This document shows positions 1 through 8,422 of a DNA stretch of 64,000 nucleotides, piece after piece. The translations under genes were made by a program, and so were the position numbers. The DNA lies in the NCBI RefSeq assembly GCF_004364935.1, contig NZ_SOBT01000009.1, positions 964,398-1,028,397 of the forward strand, written 5' to 3'. The stretch comes from Panacagrimonas perspica. Its GTDB lineage: Bacteria; Pseudomonadota; Gammaproteobacteria; Nevskiales; Nevskiaceae. The notes below the pieces were generated by a model that was not told the DNA's origin, made no database searches, and saw only the letters and a program-made list of their open reading frames with translations. The first letter of the stretch is position 1, and every line of letters starts with the position of its first letter.

Positions 1-1
1 C

Positions 2-583
2 TACAGTTTTCAGTTAGCTGCTGAACCTACTCTTTCTATTTCGCAGGTCCACACCGCGTCGTCCTCATCGTTCCCCCTATTCATGCAGTACGTGCCTGCG
101 TCGCCCGGCGGTTCCGTCGGCTTCGAGCAGAATCTAGGTCAGGGGGCTGACCTGAATTTGTCGCCAGCATCTTTCGCCAATTTCCCTGGGGCAACGCTGG
201 TGTTCGGCAGCACTGCGAATCCTGGAGATGTCGTGATTGGGGATGACGGCTCCGTTGATGAAGGGACCAACGGGTTCAATTACGTTCTTGCTGCGGGCCC
301 TGGCGGGTTGATCTACAACTCGGACGGGATCGAGACGGATGGTGAGGTCATCGTGCTGGGGCGGGAGGCGACGGATGGGCCGCGGCCCCCGATAGATCCG
401 CCGCGGATACCTGATGTGTTGTATCCGTCGCCGCTTCCGCCCCGCCCAACAGCCGAATTCATCGCGGCCCGAAGTGAGCCGGTGTCGAATGGAGCCCCGG
501 ACGTGACGTTTGATCTCGCCGCCGCGTTGGATAGCACCATCCAGTACAAATCTGCCGCTGGCTCTGTTCTCGCGTGTCAGTAA
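2..583 (+). CDS. C-terminal part of an unknown protein, open at left edge
   Basis: This frame has no stop from base 2 to the TAA at 581-583, so the first visible Met (base 83) need not be the start and the gene may begin outside the window. The visible protein is Gly/Ala/Pro-rich with a Pro-rich linker (PPIDPPRIPDVL region) and no family I recognise. It ends 10 bases before the FecR-like gene, so the two are probably co-transcribed. The composition resembles extracytoplasmic repeat or autotransporter-like proteins, but that is only an impression. It could also be a chance open frame in GC-rich DNA. Confidence 0.45.
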   Translation, partial: YSFQLAAEPTLSISQVHTASSSSFPLFMQYVPASPGGSVGFEQNLGQGADLNLSPASFANFPGATLVFGSTANPGDVVIGDDGSVDEGTNGFNYVLAAGPGGLIYNSDGIETDGEVIVLGREATDGPRPPIDPPRIPDVLYPSPLPPRPTAEFIAARSEPVSNGAPDVTFDLAAALDSTIQYKSAAGSVLACQ

Positions 584-593
584 GGTCAAACGA

Positions 594-1388
594 ATGAACC
601 TCAAATTTTGGGCTCGCACTGGCATCCTGGTGACCACCACTTGGCTGGGTGCCAGCGGCGTTGGCTTCGCCGCGGACGCGGTTGCGGAAATCCGGTTCGC
701 CTCGGGGCAGGGTACTGTCAGCAACGGCGATGATGGCTCCATGCGCGCCGTCGCGAAGGGTGACAAGGTCTACTCCGGCGATATCATCAGTTCCGGGCCC
801 ACCACCTACATCAACCTGAAGTTCGTCGACGGCTCCTTCGTCCTGATCCGGCCCAAGTCTCGTTTTCAGATCGAAGACTTCCAGATGGCCGGTGCCGCCA
901 AGCCGGCTGCAGCGAAGGTCAAGCCCGGACAGGTCGCGGCTGCTGCTTCAGCGCCTGCCATCGATGGTTCCCGTGCGTTTTTCCGTCTGCTCAAAGGCGG
1001 GTTCCGGGCGGTTTCCGGAACGATTGGCAAGTTGAACCGCAGCGAATACCGCGTGAGCACCGCGGTGGCAACGATCGGTATTCGCGGCACGGATTACACC
1101 GCCGTCGTCTGTGATGCCGCGTGTGCCGCCGATCCGGTGATCCGGGGCGAGATCACGGAAGGCTACGTCGCCGAAGGCGGCCTCGTCACTGGCGTCGAAA
1201 CCGGTGGCGTCGACGTCGAGAGTGAAGGCAAGAACTGCGATCAGAAGGAAAAGATCGGCATCATCTGCCCGGTCGACGCAGAGCAGAATCTGCTGGTGAC
1301 GCGGGACGGATCCCAGTTCCGTCTGAGTGAAATTCCGAAATTCCTCGCGACGGATCCCATTCCCGACCCGCGTTCTTGCGGAGGCTGA
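594..1388 (+). CDS. FecR-domain secreted protein
   Basis: 264 aa, taking the ATG at 594 because a signal peptide follows directly (MNLKFWARTG..., hydrophobic to about residue 24, cleavage near GFAAD). Residues ~45-95 carry the FecR pattern: raised basal-state text 'VAKGDKVYSGDIISSGPTTYINLKFVDGSFVLIRPKS' is split here as VYSGDIIS, INLKFVDGS and LIRPKS motifs. A second beta-rich part contains VSTAVATIGIRGTDY, the usual FecR end motif. Four Cys in the C-terminal half could form disulphides. FecR domains sense or scaffold in the periplasm; there is no sigma factor or TonB receptor beside it, so this is not a classical iron-uptake FecR. It follows the upstream ORF by 10 bases. Confidence 0.75.
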   Translation: MNLKFWARTGILVTTTWLGASGVGFAADAVAEIRFASGQGTVSNGDDGSMRAVAKGDKVYSGDIISSGPTTYINLKFVDGSFVLIRPKSRFQIEDFQMAGAAKPAAAKVKPGQVAAAASAPAIDGSRAFFRLLKGGFRAVSGTIGKLNRSEYRVSTAVATIGIRGTDYTAVVCDAACAADPVIRGEITEGYVAEGGLVTGVETGGVDVESEGKNCDQKEKIGIICPVDAEQNLLVTRDGSQFRLSEIPKFLATDPIPDPRSCGG

Positions 1389-1554
1389 GCATAGGCCTCG
1401 TAAACGCTGGGTCAGCCGCTCGCAAGGTTTTTTGCCGGCGAGACACCGACCTGGCGTAAGGCGGTGGCCACTTCGCCCAACCCTGTTGGGGTGGCGCCAG
1501 TCGGCGCGACGGCAGCCGTGGGTTACGATCCGCGCTAGGCTCGATCCTCGCTGC

Positions 1555-1575
1555 GTCGCCCGTCAGTCGGGCGAC
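1555..1575 (+). terminator. Hairpin after FecR-like gene, possible terminator
   Basis: An 8-bp perfect stem (GTCGCCCG / CGGGCGAC) with a 5-base loop is followed by a pyrimidine-rich run with several T stretches before the SapC-like gene. It could end the upstream transcript or form a 5' leader structure for the next gene. The U tract is interrupted, so confidence is low. The rest of the 1389-1618 gap shows nothing else clear. Confidence 0.3.
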
Positions 1576-1618
1576 CCGCCCTTTCTTCATTCATCTTTCT
1601 CTTTTCAATTATTTGCTC

Positions 1619-2353
1619 ATGGCCGAACTCACCCTTACCTCTCCTCCTGGCTACGGCAAGATCGTCATGATGCAGCGGGATGCTCACGCCGGTCTGGGCG
1701 TCAAGCCCGGACTGGACATGCGGTGGACCGCTGGGCTCAACGCTGTATTTCTGAGTGCTGAGGAATTCCGGGTAGCGCTATTCCACTATCCCATCGCTTT
1801 CACACGTGACAGCACGAGCGGCCGCCCCATCCCAATTGCCATTCTTGGCCTCGGCGATCGCGGAAATTTTTTCGTGGATGCAAACGGCAAATGGCGCGAG
1901 GACACCTACGTCCCGGGGTACGTGCGACGTTATCCTTTCTGCCTTTCGCGTCGAGCGGATGGCCAAGAGGGTGTTCTAGCGGTCTGCGTACAAGAGGACT
2001 GTCTCGACGCGAATGCGCCTGCTCTGCTCGACTCGGACGGTAATCCCACTGACGCATTCAAGGCTCAGCACGAATTGCTTCGTGGGATGGAAGATGCTCA
2101 ACGCAGAACGGCGGCATTCGTGGCAGAGCTGGAGCGACTTGAATTGTTGGTGACGCTAAACGACCTGATCGTTCCAAGAACCAACACCCAGTTGCATCTT
2201 CAGGGGCTGATGCGGGTCGACGAAGAAAAACTGCATGCGCTTTCGCCCGATGCGCTGCACGGGCTTGCCCAACCAGGCTACCTGCACGCCGTCTACAGTC
2301 ATCTTTCCTCTCTCGCGAACTTCGCCCGCCTCGCGAATATTGCGGCTAAGTAA
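1619..2353 (+). CDS. SapC-like family protein
   Basis: 244 aa. A TTG two codons upstream (1613) is in frame, but the ATG at 1619 (MAELTL) is the likelier start. The sequence has the pattern of the proteobacterial SapC family (distinct from the SapC permease): N-terminal FLSAEEFRVALFHYPIAF, then ILGLGDRGNFFVDANGKW, YVPGYVRRYPF and a DGNPT motif, with a helical C-terminal third. Members are often encoded near TonB receptors or cell-surface genes; the function is not settled. The stop overlaps an in-frame ATG of the next ORF (TAATG), suggesting coupling. Confidence 0.7.
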   Translation: MAELTLTSPPGYGKIVMMQRDAHAGLGVKPGLDMRWTAGLNAVFLSAEEFRVALFHYPIAFTRDSTSGRPIPIAILGLGDRGNFFVDANGKWREDTYVPGYVRRYPFCLSRRADGQEGVLAVCVQEDCLDANAPALLDSDGNPTDAFKAQHELLRGMEDAQRRTAAFVAELERLELLVTLNDLIVPRTNTQLHLQGLMRVDEEKLHALSPDALHGLAQPGYLHAVYSHLSSLANFARLANIAAK

Positions 2354-2403
2354 TGACGGGCCAATCGCCCCGGCTGGAAGGATATTTGAGGGCGGCGGCG
2401 GTC

Positions 2404-2883
2404 ATGCTGCGGCGCTTGTCGTTGGTGTGTCTGCTCGGCACGATCCACGGACCCTTGGCACACGCCGCCTCCGACGCCTCCTGCAAGCCCATCATCGACG
2501 CCGACAAGGGTCGCGCCTCGGCCACGTCATGGCACAGCAAGAAGACCATGAACGGCATGAGCATGGAGATGATCCGCACGGGCGAGGACATCTACGCCAA
2601 CATGGGCGGAAGCGGCTGGAAGAAGATGCCGCCGGGCATGGTCAACAACATCGCCAAGGCGGTGGACAGCTTCAACGTCAGCGAGTGCAAGAAGCTCGGA
2701 GCCGAGAGCGTCGACGGCGTCGCCACGACGATCTACTCGTTCACCACCACGGTCCCTGGGCAGCCGACGTTCTCGGGCAAGGTGTGGATCGGCAACAAGG
2801 ACGGTCTGCCTTACCGCGAGGCCGGCGAGAAGTACGAGGGCACGACGACCTACACAGGGGTTACGGCGCCCGCCGCGAAATAG
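2404..2883 (+). CDS. Small secreted protein, unknown function
   Basis: 159 aa from ATG 2404, chosen because it puts a normal signal peptide at the N terminus (MLRRLSLVCLLGTIHG..., cleavage near AHAAS). An upstream in-frame ATG at 2353 overlaps the SapC stop and would add 17 residues. The mature part has two Cys (DASCKPII and VSECKKLG), a KKMPPGM segment and a C-terminal beta-rich part (TTIYSFTTTVPG...VWIGNKDGLPYREAGEKYEGTTTY split across the sequence). This resembles periplasmic LolA/outer-membrane-lipoprotein-carrier-like small proteins in layout, but I cannot assign a family. Confidence 0.65.
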   Translation: MLRRLSLVCLLGTIHGPLAHAASDASCKPIIDADKGRASATSWHSKKTMNGMSMEMIRTGEDIYANMGGSGWKKMPPGMVNNIAKAVDSFNVSECKKLGAESVDGVATTIYSFTTTVPGQPTFSGKVWIGNKDGLPYREAGEKYEGTTTYTGVTAPAAK

Positions 2884-2972
2884 CAGCACGAGCTGCGGAG
2901 CTCGGTTGCTCGATACGTCAGTTCGCTGCGCTCACGAATTGCTGGGAACGAAACGGGGGAAGCAGGCGGTTT

Positions 2973-3044
2973 CCGTAGCCCGGGCGAAACCCGGGACTGT
3001 TGCTCGCCGACGAGGTGGAGCCCCGGGTTTCACCCGGGCTACGG
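2973..3044. repeat. REP/BIME copy 1
   Basis: Two facing GTAG-led hairpins: CCGTAGCCCGGGCGAAACCC on the left and its near mirror ending GGGCTACGG on the right, separated by about 25 bases. It lies between the convergent ends of the small secreted protein gene and the DUF1330 gene. The GTAG tetranucleotide followed by a short GAA-loop hairpin is the form of REP sequences acted on by RAYT transposases. Confidence 0.85.
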
Positions 3045-3062
3045 GGGGTGGCGACTGACCGC

Positions 3063-3353
3063 TCAGGTGGGCTCTTCGAGCACCAGGAACGTCGGCGACA
3101 TGACCTGATCGCGGAGCGGCACTAGCGCCTGGTAGGCCGGCGACTGGTACCAGGCCTGCGCAGCAGCGACGTTCTCGAATTTCACGATCAAGCAGGAGTC
3201 GGCATCGAAGCTGCCGGCGAGCGCGACCTTGAGCTTGCCGCGCGCCACGATCGAGCCTCCGGCGGCGATGATCGTGGGGCCAGCGGCCGACGAGTATTCC
3301 TGCAGTTTCGTGGCGTCCTTGATTTTGGCGAATGCGACCAGGATTGCGGCCAT
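3063..3353 (-). CDS. DUF1330-type small protein
   Basis: 96 aa. The start is the ATG at 3353, with GGAGA 9-10 bases upstream on the minus strand; a longer upstream reading is not needed. The sequence follows the DUF1330 dimeric alpha/beta-barrel pattern: AFAKIKDATKLQEYSSAAGPTI, GGSIVARG, DSCLIVKFENVAAAQAWYQS and PAYQALVPLRD. Family members are ~95 aa ferredoxin-fold proteins with no firmly established reaction. It is divergent from the flavoprotein gene, sharing a 329-bp intergenic region. Confidence 0.85.
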   Translation of the reverse strand: MAAILVAFAKIKDATKLQEYSSAAGPTIIAAGGSIVARGKLKVALAGSFDADSCLIVKFENVAAAQAWYQSPAYQALVPLRDQVMSPTFLVLEEPT

Positions 3354-3682
3354 CGTCTTTCTGTCTCCGTCGTGGCGTTGTGGGAGCCATTCGGGAAATG
3401 GCCGCGCCGATGCTAAGCGCAGGGACCTCCGAGCACTACCCACCAAGGGCGAACACCGAGTCCGTGCGCACTCGCGTCGCGGGTGTGCACTTGCATCGAC
3501 GGGTCGTGAACCGCGACGCGCCTATGGAACAATCCTGCTCGACCCCGGCGCAAGATCGCAGGCCTCTGCGAGCGAAGCGGGGCGACGAGAAGGCCGCCGA
3601 TATCACAGCGGCCAGCAGTCCAGCGAATGAGTGACGGGGCGTGCAATCCGCCGACCCCGCACCAGGGACCCAGGAGAAATCG
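3354..3682. other. Divergent intergenic region, no gene seen
   Basis: 329 bases separate the DUF1330 gene (minus) from the Tat flavoprotein gene (plus). Open frames cross it but have no family signal and no ribosome site in a convincing position. I could not pick out a sigma70 promoter with confidence. A CAGGAGA ribosome site for the flavoprotein lies at 3671-3677. Confidence 0.5.
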
Positions 3683-5464
3683 ATGTCGAAGCAGATCCGG
3701 CAGGACGACGAGCCGCGCGGCCTGCGCCGGCGTGATGTTCTGAAAGGACTCGCGGGTGCCGGTGCGCTCGGCGCAACGAGCCTGCCTGCCATCGCCGCCG
3801 TGCCGAGCGATGCGAGCACCACCTGGAATCAGCAGGCCGACGTCGTCATCGTCGGCAGCGGCATCGCTGCGACCAGCGCCGCCATCGCGGCCACGCAGCG
3901 CGGCGCGACGGTGATCATGATCGAGAAGATGCCGTTCAAGGGCGGCACCACGGCGAAGTCGGCCGGCGTGTTCTGGATTCCGAACAATCCGCTGCTGCGC
4001 GCCGCAGGCGTCGTCGACGATCGCCTCGATGCCTTGCGCTACATGGTGCGTCTGGCCTACCCGGACAGCTTCCTGCCCAACCATCCCACGCTCGGCGCAC
4101 CGGCCGCGGCGTTCACGCTGCTCGAAACCTTCGTCGACAACGCGAGCCCCGTGCTCGAGAAGCTGATGGCCGACACCGGCCTGCGTATCATTCCCTGGCA
4201 GTTCGCGCCGGATGCGATCTGGCCCGATTACTACGGCCACATTCCCGAGAACAAGGTCAGCAAGGGACGCTCGCTGGTGACGGACGTGCGCCCGTACCCG
4301 GAGCGGCACTTCTGGGCCGGCGGCGGCGGCAGCGGCGAATCCTTGCTGTGGATGCTGCAGCAGGGCTTCGACAAGCGGCCCATCCAGATGCTGCTCGAAC
4401 ACCAGGTGCTCGCGGTCACGCAGAACGCGGCGGGACAGGTCACCGGCGTCGTCGCCGACGGCGGCGAAACCCAGCCGATCCGCGTGCGCGCGAACAAGGC
4501 CGTGATGTTCGCCACCGGCGGGTTCACGCACAACGTGCCGATGGCCGATGGCTTCCTGCGCGGAAAGATCTGGGGCGGTTGCGCGGCGCCGGGCAGCACC
4601 GGCGACTTCGTCGGCATCGCCACGGGCCTGGGCGCGACGCTCGGCAACATGAACAACGCCTGGTGGGCGCAGGTGCCCGTCGAAGTCGCCGTGAAGACGC
4701 GCAGCGTGCCGTCCAACGTCTGGTCCTGCCCGGGCGACAGCATGCTGGAGGTCAATCGCTACGGTGTACGCTTCGGCAACGAGAAGGTGGCCTACAACGA
4801 GCGCGCGCAGCTCCACTTCACCTGGGACCCGGTGAAGCTCGAGTACCCCAACCAGCTCGGGTTCATGATCTGGGATTCACGCACGTCGAAGGCCTACGCG
4901 GGCTACGACCCGATCCCGCTGCCCACGGCCAAGCCCGCACACATCATCGAAGCGGCGACGTTGCCGGAACTGCGCAAGGCCATCGAAGCGCGCCTGCTCG
5001 CCATCGCGCCGCAGACCGGCGGCATCACGCTGGCGAAGGACTTCGACGCCAATCTGCAGAAGGCGATCCAGCGCTTCAACGGATTCGCGAAGAGCGGCAA
5101 GGATGCGGACTTCCAGCGCGGCGGCACGCCCAACGAGAACGCCTGGCAGTACGCGGTGGTCAAGCCGGCCGCCAACCCGTATGCCAACAAGACGATGCAC
5201 CCCATTGCGTCGACCGGTCCGTTCTACGCGGTGATCCTCGGGGCCGGCACGCTCGACACCAAGGGCGGGCCGATCGTGAACGCGTCCGGCCAGGTGCTGC
5301 ACGCGAGCGGCCAGCCGATTCCGGGTCTCTATGGCGCCGGCAACTGCGTGGCGAGTCCGGCGCACCAGGCCTACTGGGGCGGCGGCGGCACGATCGGACC
5401 GGCGATGACCTTCGGGTACCTGGCCGGCACCGCGGCGGCGGCCGAGGCGATCAGGCCGGCGTAG
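3683..5464 (+). CDS. Tat-exported FAD-dependent dehydrogenase (fumarate reductase / ketosteroid dehydrogenase fold)
   Basis: 593 aa. ATG 3683 follows CAGGAGA by 5 bases and gives a twin-arginine signal: LRRRDVLKGLAGAG then a hydrophobic stretch ending PAIAAV (residues ~15-42). Next come the FAD dinucleotide fold VVIVGSGIAATSAA, the flavoprotein signature IEKMPFKGGTTAKSAG, and a C-terminal FAD loop GAGNCVASPAHQAYWGGGGT / IGPAMTFGYLAG. These are the marks of the FAD-binding-2 family (fumarate reductase, 3-ketosteroid 1-dehydrogenase). The substrate cannot be told; the acyl-CoA and SDR neighbours suggest a steroid or isoprenoid. Export by Tat is unusual for ketosteroid dehydrogenases. The acyl-CoA synthetase gene follows by 11 bases. 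Confidence 0.85.
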   Translation: MSKQIRQDDEPRGLRRRDVLKGLAGAGALGATSLPAIAAVPSDASTTWNQQADVVIVGSGIAATSAAIAATQRGATVIMIEKMPFKGGTTAKSAGVFWIPNNPLLRAAGVVDDRLDALRYMVRLAYPDSFLPNHPTLGAPAAAFTLLETFVDNASPVLEKLMADTGLRIIPWQFAPDAIWPDYYGHIPENKVSKGRSLVTDVRPYPERHFWAGGGGSGESLLWMLQQGFDKRPIQMLLEHQVLAVTQNAAGQVTGVVADGGETQPIRVRANKAVMFATGGFTHNVPMADGFLRGKIWGGCAAPGSTGDFVGIATGLGATLGNMNNAWWAQVPVEVAVKTRSVPSNVWSCPGDSMLEVNRYGVRFGNEKVAYNERAQLHFTWDPVKLEYPNQLGFMIWDSRTSKAYAGYDPIPLPTAKPAHIIEAATLPELRKAIEARLLAIAPQTGGITLAKDFDANLQKAIQRFNGFAKSGKDADFQRGGTPNENAWQYAVVKPAANPYANKTMHPIASTGPFYAVILGAGTLDTKGGPIVNASGQVLHASGQPIPGLYGAGNCVASPAHQAYWGGGGTIGPAMTFGYLAGTAAAAEAIRPA

Positions 5465-5475
5465 GAGTCCGTGTA

Positions 5476-7065
5476 ATGACGACGGAGCAGCCGGATCTCT
5501 TCGCAGGTTCTGCTGTGACACCCGCGCGGCCCAATCCCTGCGATCTCGCGGAGTCTCTGCGCCGCCGCGCACGTCGCGCGCCCGCGCGCCAGGCGCTGAG
5601 CTTCGAGAATCGCAGCTGGACCTACGGCGAGCTGCAGAGTCGCGTCGAACACTTCGCAGCGGTGCTCGCCGCCGGTGGCGTCGGCCGCGGTGATCGCGTC
5701 GGATGGCTGGGCTTCAACGATCCCTTCGTGCTGATCGCGCTGTTCGCGTCGGCGAGCCTCGGCGCGATCTTCGTCCCGCTCAACTTTCGTCTCGCGCGGC
5801 ACGAGCTCGAATTCATCATTGGCGATGCGGGCCTGCACACGCTCATCGTCGACGACGACCATCGCGCGACGATCGTCGATGCGCGCGCCGCAGGCACGCT
5901 GTCGTGCTGCCGCCGGTTCCTGAGGCCCGGTGCCGACACACTAGACGGATGGGACGCGACCGAACCGCTGACGCCTCCGCTCGCGATCGAACCGCGGACC
6001 TCGGTCGCCGGCGATCCGGCGGCGATCATGTACACCTCCGGTACGACCGGGCGGCCCAAGGGTGTGATGCTGACGCACGGCAACCTGTGGGCCAACAGCA
6101 TCAACTGGGTACTCGCCGGCGACCTCGGCTCATCCGATGTCGTGCTCAACTGTGCCCCGCTGTTCCACGTCGGCGGCTTGTGCGTGACCGTGCTGCCGGC
6201 ATTGCTCGCCGGTGGTCACGTCGTGCTGCAGCGTGCGTTCGTGCCGGCCGACTACCTGGCCGCCATCGCGCGTCATCGCATCACGCTGAGCTTCGCGGTG
6301 CCGGCGATGTTGCTCGCGGTCACGCAGCACGAGGATTTCGCGAGCACCGATCTGTCGAGCCTGCGGTTGATCATCGGCGGCGGCGCGCCGGTGCCCGAAC
6401 CGCTGCTGCGGCTGTTCAACGGGCGTGGCATTCCGATGAGCCAGGGTTTCGGCATGACGGAGAGCTCGTCCGCGGTCACGTTTCTCGAAGCCGAACGGGC
6501 GATCGACAAGCTCGGGTCCTGCGGCAAGGCGACGCTGCTCAGCGAGTTCCGCCTGGTCGACGCAGAGGGCGTCGTCATCACCGAAGCCGGCATCAAGGGT
6601 GAGATCTGCCTGCGCGGCGAGAACGTCACGCCGGGTTACTGGAACCGCCCCGAAGCCACGCGCGAGGCCATCGACGCCGAAGGCTGGCTGCACAGCGGCG
6701 ACGTCGGTTACTGCGACGCCGAGGGCTTCCTGTACGTGTGCGACCGGCTGAAGGACATGATCATCAGCGGCGGCGAGAACATCTATCCGGCCGAGATCGA
6801 GAACGTGCTGTACGACCATCCCGCGGTGTTCGAGGTGGCCATCGTCGGCGCGCCCGACGCGCAATGGGGCGAGCGCGTGGTGGCGTTCGTCGCGACGCGG
6901 CCTGGACACAACATGACGCTGGAGGAGCTACGCGATTTCACAGGCCAACGGCTCGCGCGCTACAAGCTGCCGCGGGAACTGCGCCTGATCGACGCGCTCC
7001 CGCGCAACTCGAACGGCAAGGTGCTCAAGGCGGAACTGCGCGAACGCTGCGCCACGTCCGCGTAG
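5476..7065 (+). CDS. Acyl-CoA synthetase (AMP-forming)
   Basis: 529 aa, class I adenylate-forming ligase making acyl-CoA from an acid, ATP and CoA. The start is the ATG at 5476, 11 bases after the flavoprotein stop. Visible motifs: A3 loop MYTSGTTGRPKGVM (~residues 180-193), GGGAPVPEPLL, A5 QGFGMTESSS, A7 WLHSGDVGYCD, A8 hinge DRLKDMIISGGENIYPAEIE, and A10 lysine in PRNSNGKVLK. The length is normal. The TAG stop lies inside REP copy 2. It probably activates a carboxylated intermediate for beta-oxidation by the neighbouring dehydrogenase and hydratase. Confidence 0.92.
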   Translation: MTTEQPDLFAGSAVTPARPNPCDLAESLRRRARRAPARQALSFENRSWTYGELQSRVEHFAAVLAAGGVGRGDRVGWLGFNDPFVLIALFASASLGAIFVPLNFRLARHELEFIIGDAGLHTLIVDDDHRATIVDARAAGTLSCCRRFLRPGADTLDGWDATEPLTPPLAIEPRTSVAGDPAAIMYTSGTTGRPKGVMLTHGNLWANSINWVLAGDLGSSDVVLNCAPLFHVGGLCVTVLPALLAGGHVVLQRAFVPADYLAAIARHRITLSFAVPAMLLAVTQHEDFASTDLSSLRLIIGGGAPVPEPLLRLFNGRGIPMSQGFGMTESSSAVTFLEAERAIDKLGSCGKATLLSEFRLVDAEGVVITEAGIKGEICLRGENVTPGYWNRPEATREAIDAEGWLHSGDVGYCDAEGFLYVCDRLKDMIISGGENIYPAEIENVLYDHPAVFEVAIVGAPDAQWGERVVAFVATRPGHNMTLEELRDFTGQRLARYKLPRELRLIDALPRNSNGKVLKAELRERCATSA

Positions 7066-7126
7066 CCCGGGTGAAACCGGGATCCGTTCCGTTTGCGATA
7101 GACACCCCGGGTTTCACCCGGGCTAC
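7061..7126. repeat. REP/BIME copy 2, supplies stop codons of two genes
   Basis: CGTAGCCCGGGTGAAACC on the left, facing GGGTTTCACCCGGGCTAC on the right. The left GTAG contains the TAG stop of the acyl-CoA synthetase (7063-7065); the right arm contains the TAG stop of the convergent acyl-CoA dehydrogenase on the minus strand (7123-7125). Confidence 0.85.
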
Positions 7127-8283
7127 AAACCTAGCTTCTTCGACGCCAGTTCCTTGAGGATGTCCTCGGCGCCGCCGCCGATCATGATCGCCTTCACGTC
7201 GCGGTAGATCCGCTCGCTGCGCATGCCGCGCATGAATCCCATGCCGCCGAGGATCTGCACGGCCTGGTCGGCGCAGGACTGCATCGTGCGGCCGGCCATG
7301 ACCTTGAGCATGCACAGCTCGGCGACGAATTCCTCGCTGCGGTCGCCCGTATCCATGCGTGCGGTGCAGCGATCGATCCACGCGCGCGTTGCGGTGATCT
7401 GCATGCGCATGTCCACCAGCTTGTGCCGGATCACCTGGTGCTTGACCAGCGGCACGCCGAAGGTGCGCCGTTCGCGCGCCCAGTCCGCCGCTTCGTCGTA
7501 ACAGACCTCGGCGAACGCGCAGGCCTCGTCCGCCATCATCAGGCGTTCGCCGTTGAAGTTCTCCATCAGCGTGCGAAAGCCGGCGCCCTCGCGGCCGAGC
7601 AGGTTGGCCACCGGCACGCGGCAACCATCGAAGTGCAAGGTCGCGGTGTCCGAGCTCCACCAGCCCATCTTGCGCAGCCGCGTGCGCGTGAAGCCCGGAC
7701 GGTCGCGCTCGACCAGCAGCATCGACACGCCGCCCGCGCCTTCGCCGCCGGTGCGTACCGCCACTACGTAGAAGTCCGCACGCATGCCGTTCGAGATGAA
7801 CGTCTTCTCGCCGTCGATGACGAACTCGTCGCCCTCGCGGCGCGCACGCGTACGCAGGTTGGCCACGTCCGATCCGCCCGAAGGCTCGGTGATGGCGCAG
7901 GCCGCGATGTGCTCGCCGGAGAACACGCCCGGCAGCGTGCGCTGCTTCTGCTCCTCGCTGCCCAGCGCCAGCATCGGCTGCGCGAAGATCGAGTGCGTGA
8001 ACAGGCAGACGAAGACGCCGCCGCAGCCGGCGCGCGCCAGTTCCTGGATCGCGACCGAGCGCATCGTCAGGCTCGCCGGCATGCCGCCGTAGGCCTCGGG
8101 ATATCCGAGGCCGAGCACACCCATCTCGCCGACCTTGCGATAGATCTCGCGCGGCATCTCGCCGACTTCCTCCCACTCGTCGACGAAGGGCGCGATCTCG
8201 CGATCGACGAAGCGGCGAAGCTGGGTCCGGAACTCGGCGAGTTCCTCGGCGGTTTCCGTGGGGCGATGGCCTTCAGGGGTCAT
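7123..8283 (-). CDS. Acyl-CoA dehydrogenase
   Basis: 386 aa FAD enzyme forming the 2,3-enoyl-CoA. Family marks in order: LGYPEAYGGM (~57-66), the substrate/flavin region CAITEPSGGSD, DGEKTFISNG, MGWWSSDTATL, ERRTFGVPL, QILGGMGFMRG and ERIYRDVKAIMIGGG. At the usual catalytic Glu position of medium-chain enzymes (YEGT) there is GGG. An ERL segment (NGERLMMAD) sits where isovaleryl-CoA-type enzymes carry their base, so that Glu is the probable catalyst (inference). It is transcribed toward the synthetase and in the same direction as the enoyl-CoA hydratase. Confidence 0.92.
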   Translation of the reverse strand: MTPEGHRPTETAEELAEFRTQLRRFVDREIAPFVDEWEEVGEMPREIYRKVGEMGVLGLGYPEAYGGMPASLTMRSVAIQELARAGCGGVFVCLFTHSIFAQPMLALGSEEQKQRTLPGVFSGEHIAACAITEPSGGSDVANLRTRARREGDEFVIDGEKTFISNGMRADFYVVAVRTGGEGAGGVSMLLVERDRPGFTRTRLRKMGWWSSDTATLHFDGCRVPVANLLGREGAGFRTLMENFNGERLMMADEACAFAEVCYDEAADWARERRTFGVPLVKHQVIRHKLVDMRMQITATRAWIDRCTARMDTGDRSEEFVAELCMLKVMAGRTMQSCADQAVQILGGMGFMRGMRSERIYRDVKAIMIGGGAEDILKELASKKLGL

Positions 8284-8322
8284 GGGGTGTCAACTCGACA
8301 AGCGCGTTTCAACGCAAAGTGT

Positions 8323-8403
8323 GTAGCCCGGACGAAGTCCGGGGGCTTTCGGCACGTGATCTTTCGGGCTTCGAACGCCGGTCCCGGACTTCGTCCGGGC
8401 TAC
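8323..8403. repeat. REP/BIME copy 3
   Basis: GTAGCCCGGACGAAGTCCGG, a ~35-base spacer, then CCCGGACTTCGTCCGGGCTA. It sits between the tandem minus-strand hydratase and dehydrogenase genes. The arms are of the GAC/GTC type, and the stem is 7 bp with a GAA loop. Confidence 0.85.
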
Positions 8404-8422
8404 GTTCCGGGGTTTCGGTTCG

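Noticed and set aside
4348-5475. Long extension of the first acyl-CoA synthetase frame back to 4348
   Set aside because: It overlaps the flavoprotein gene in another frame, is Arg/Gly/Ala-rich like an antisense or shifted shadow, and the real start ATG at 5476 gives a normal family length.
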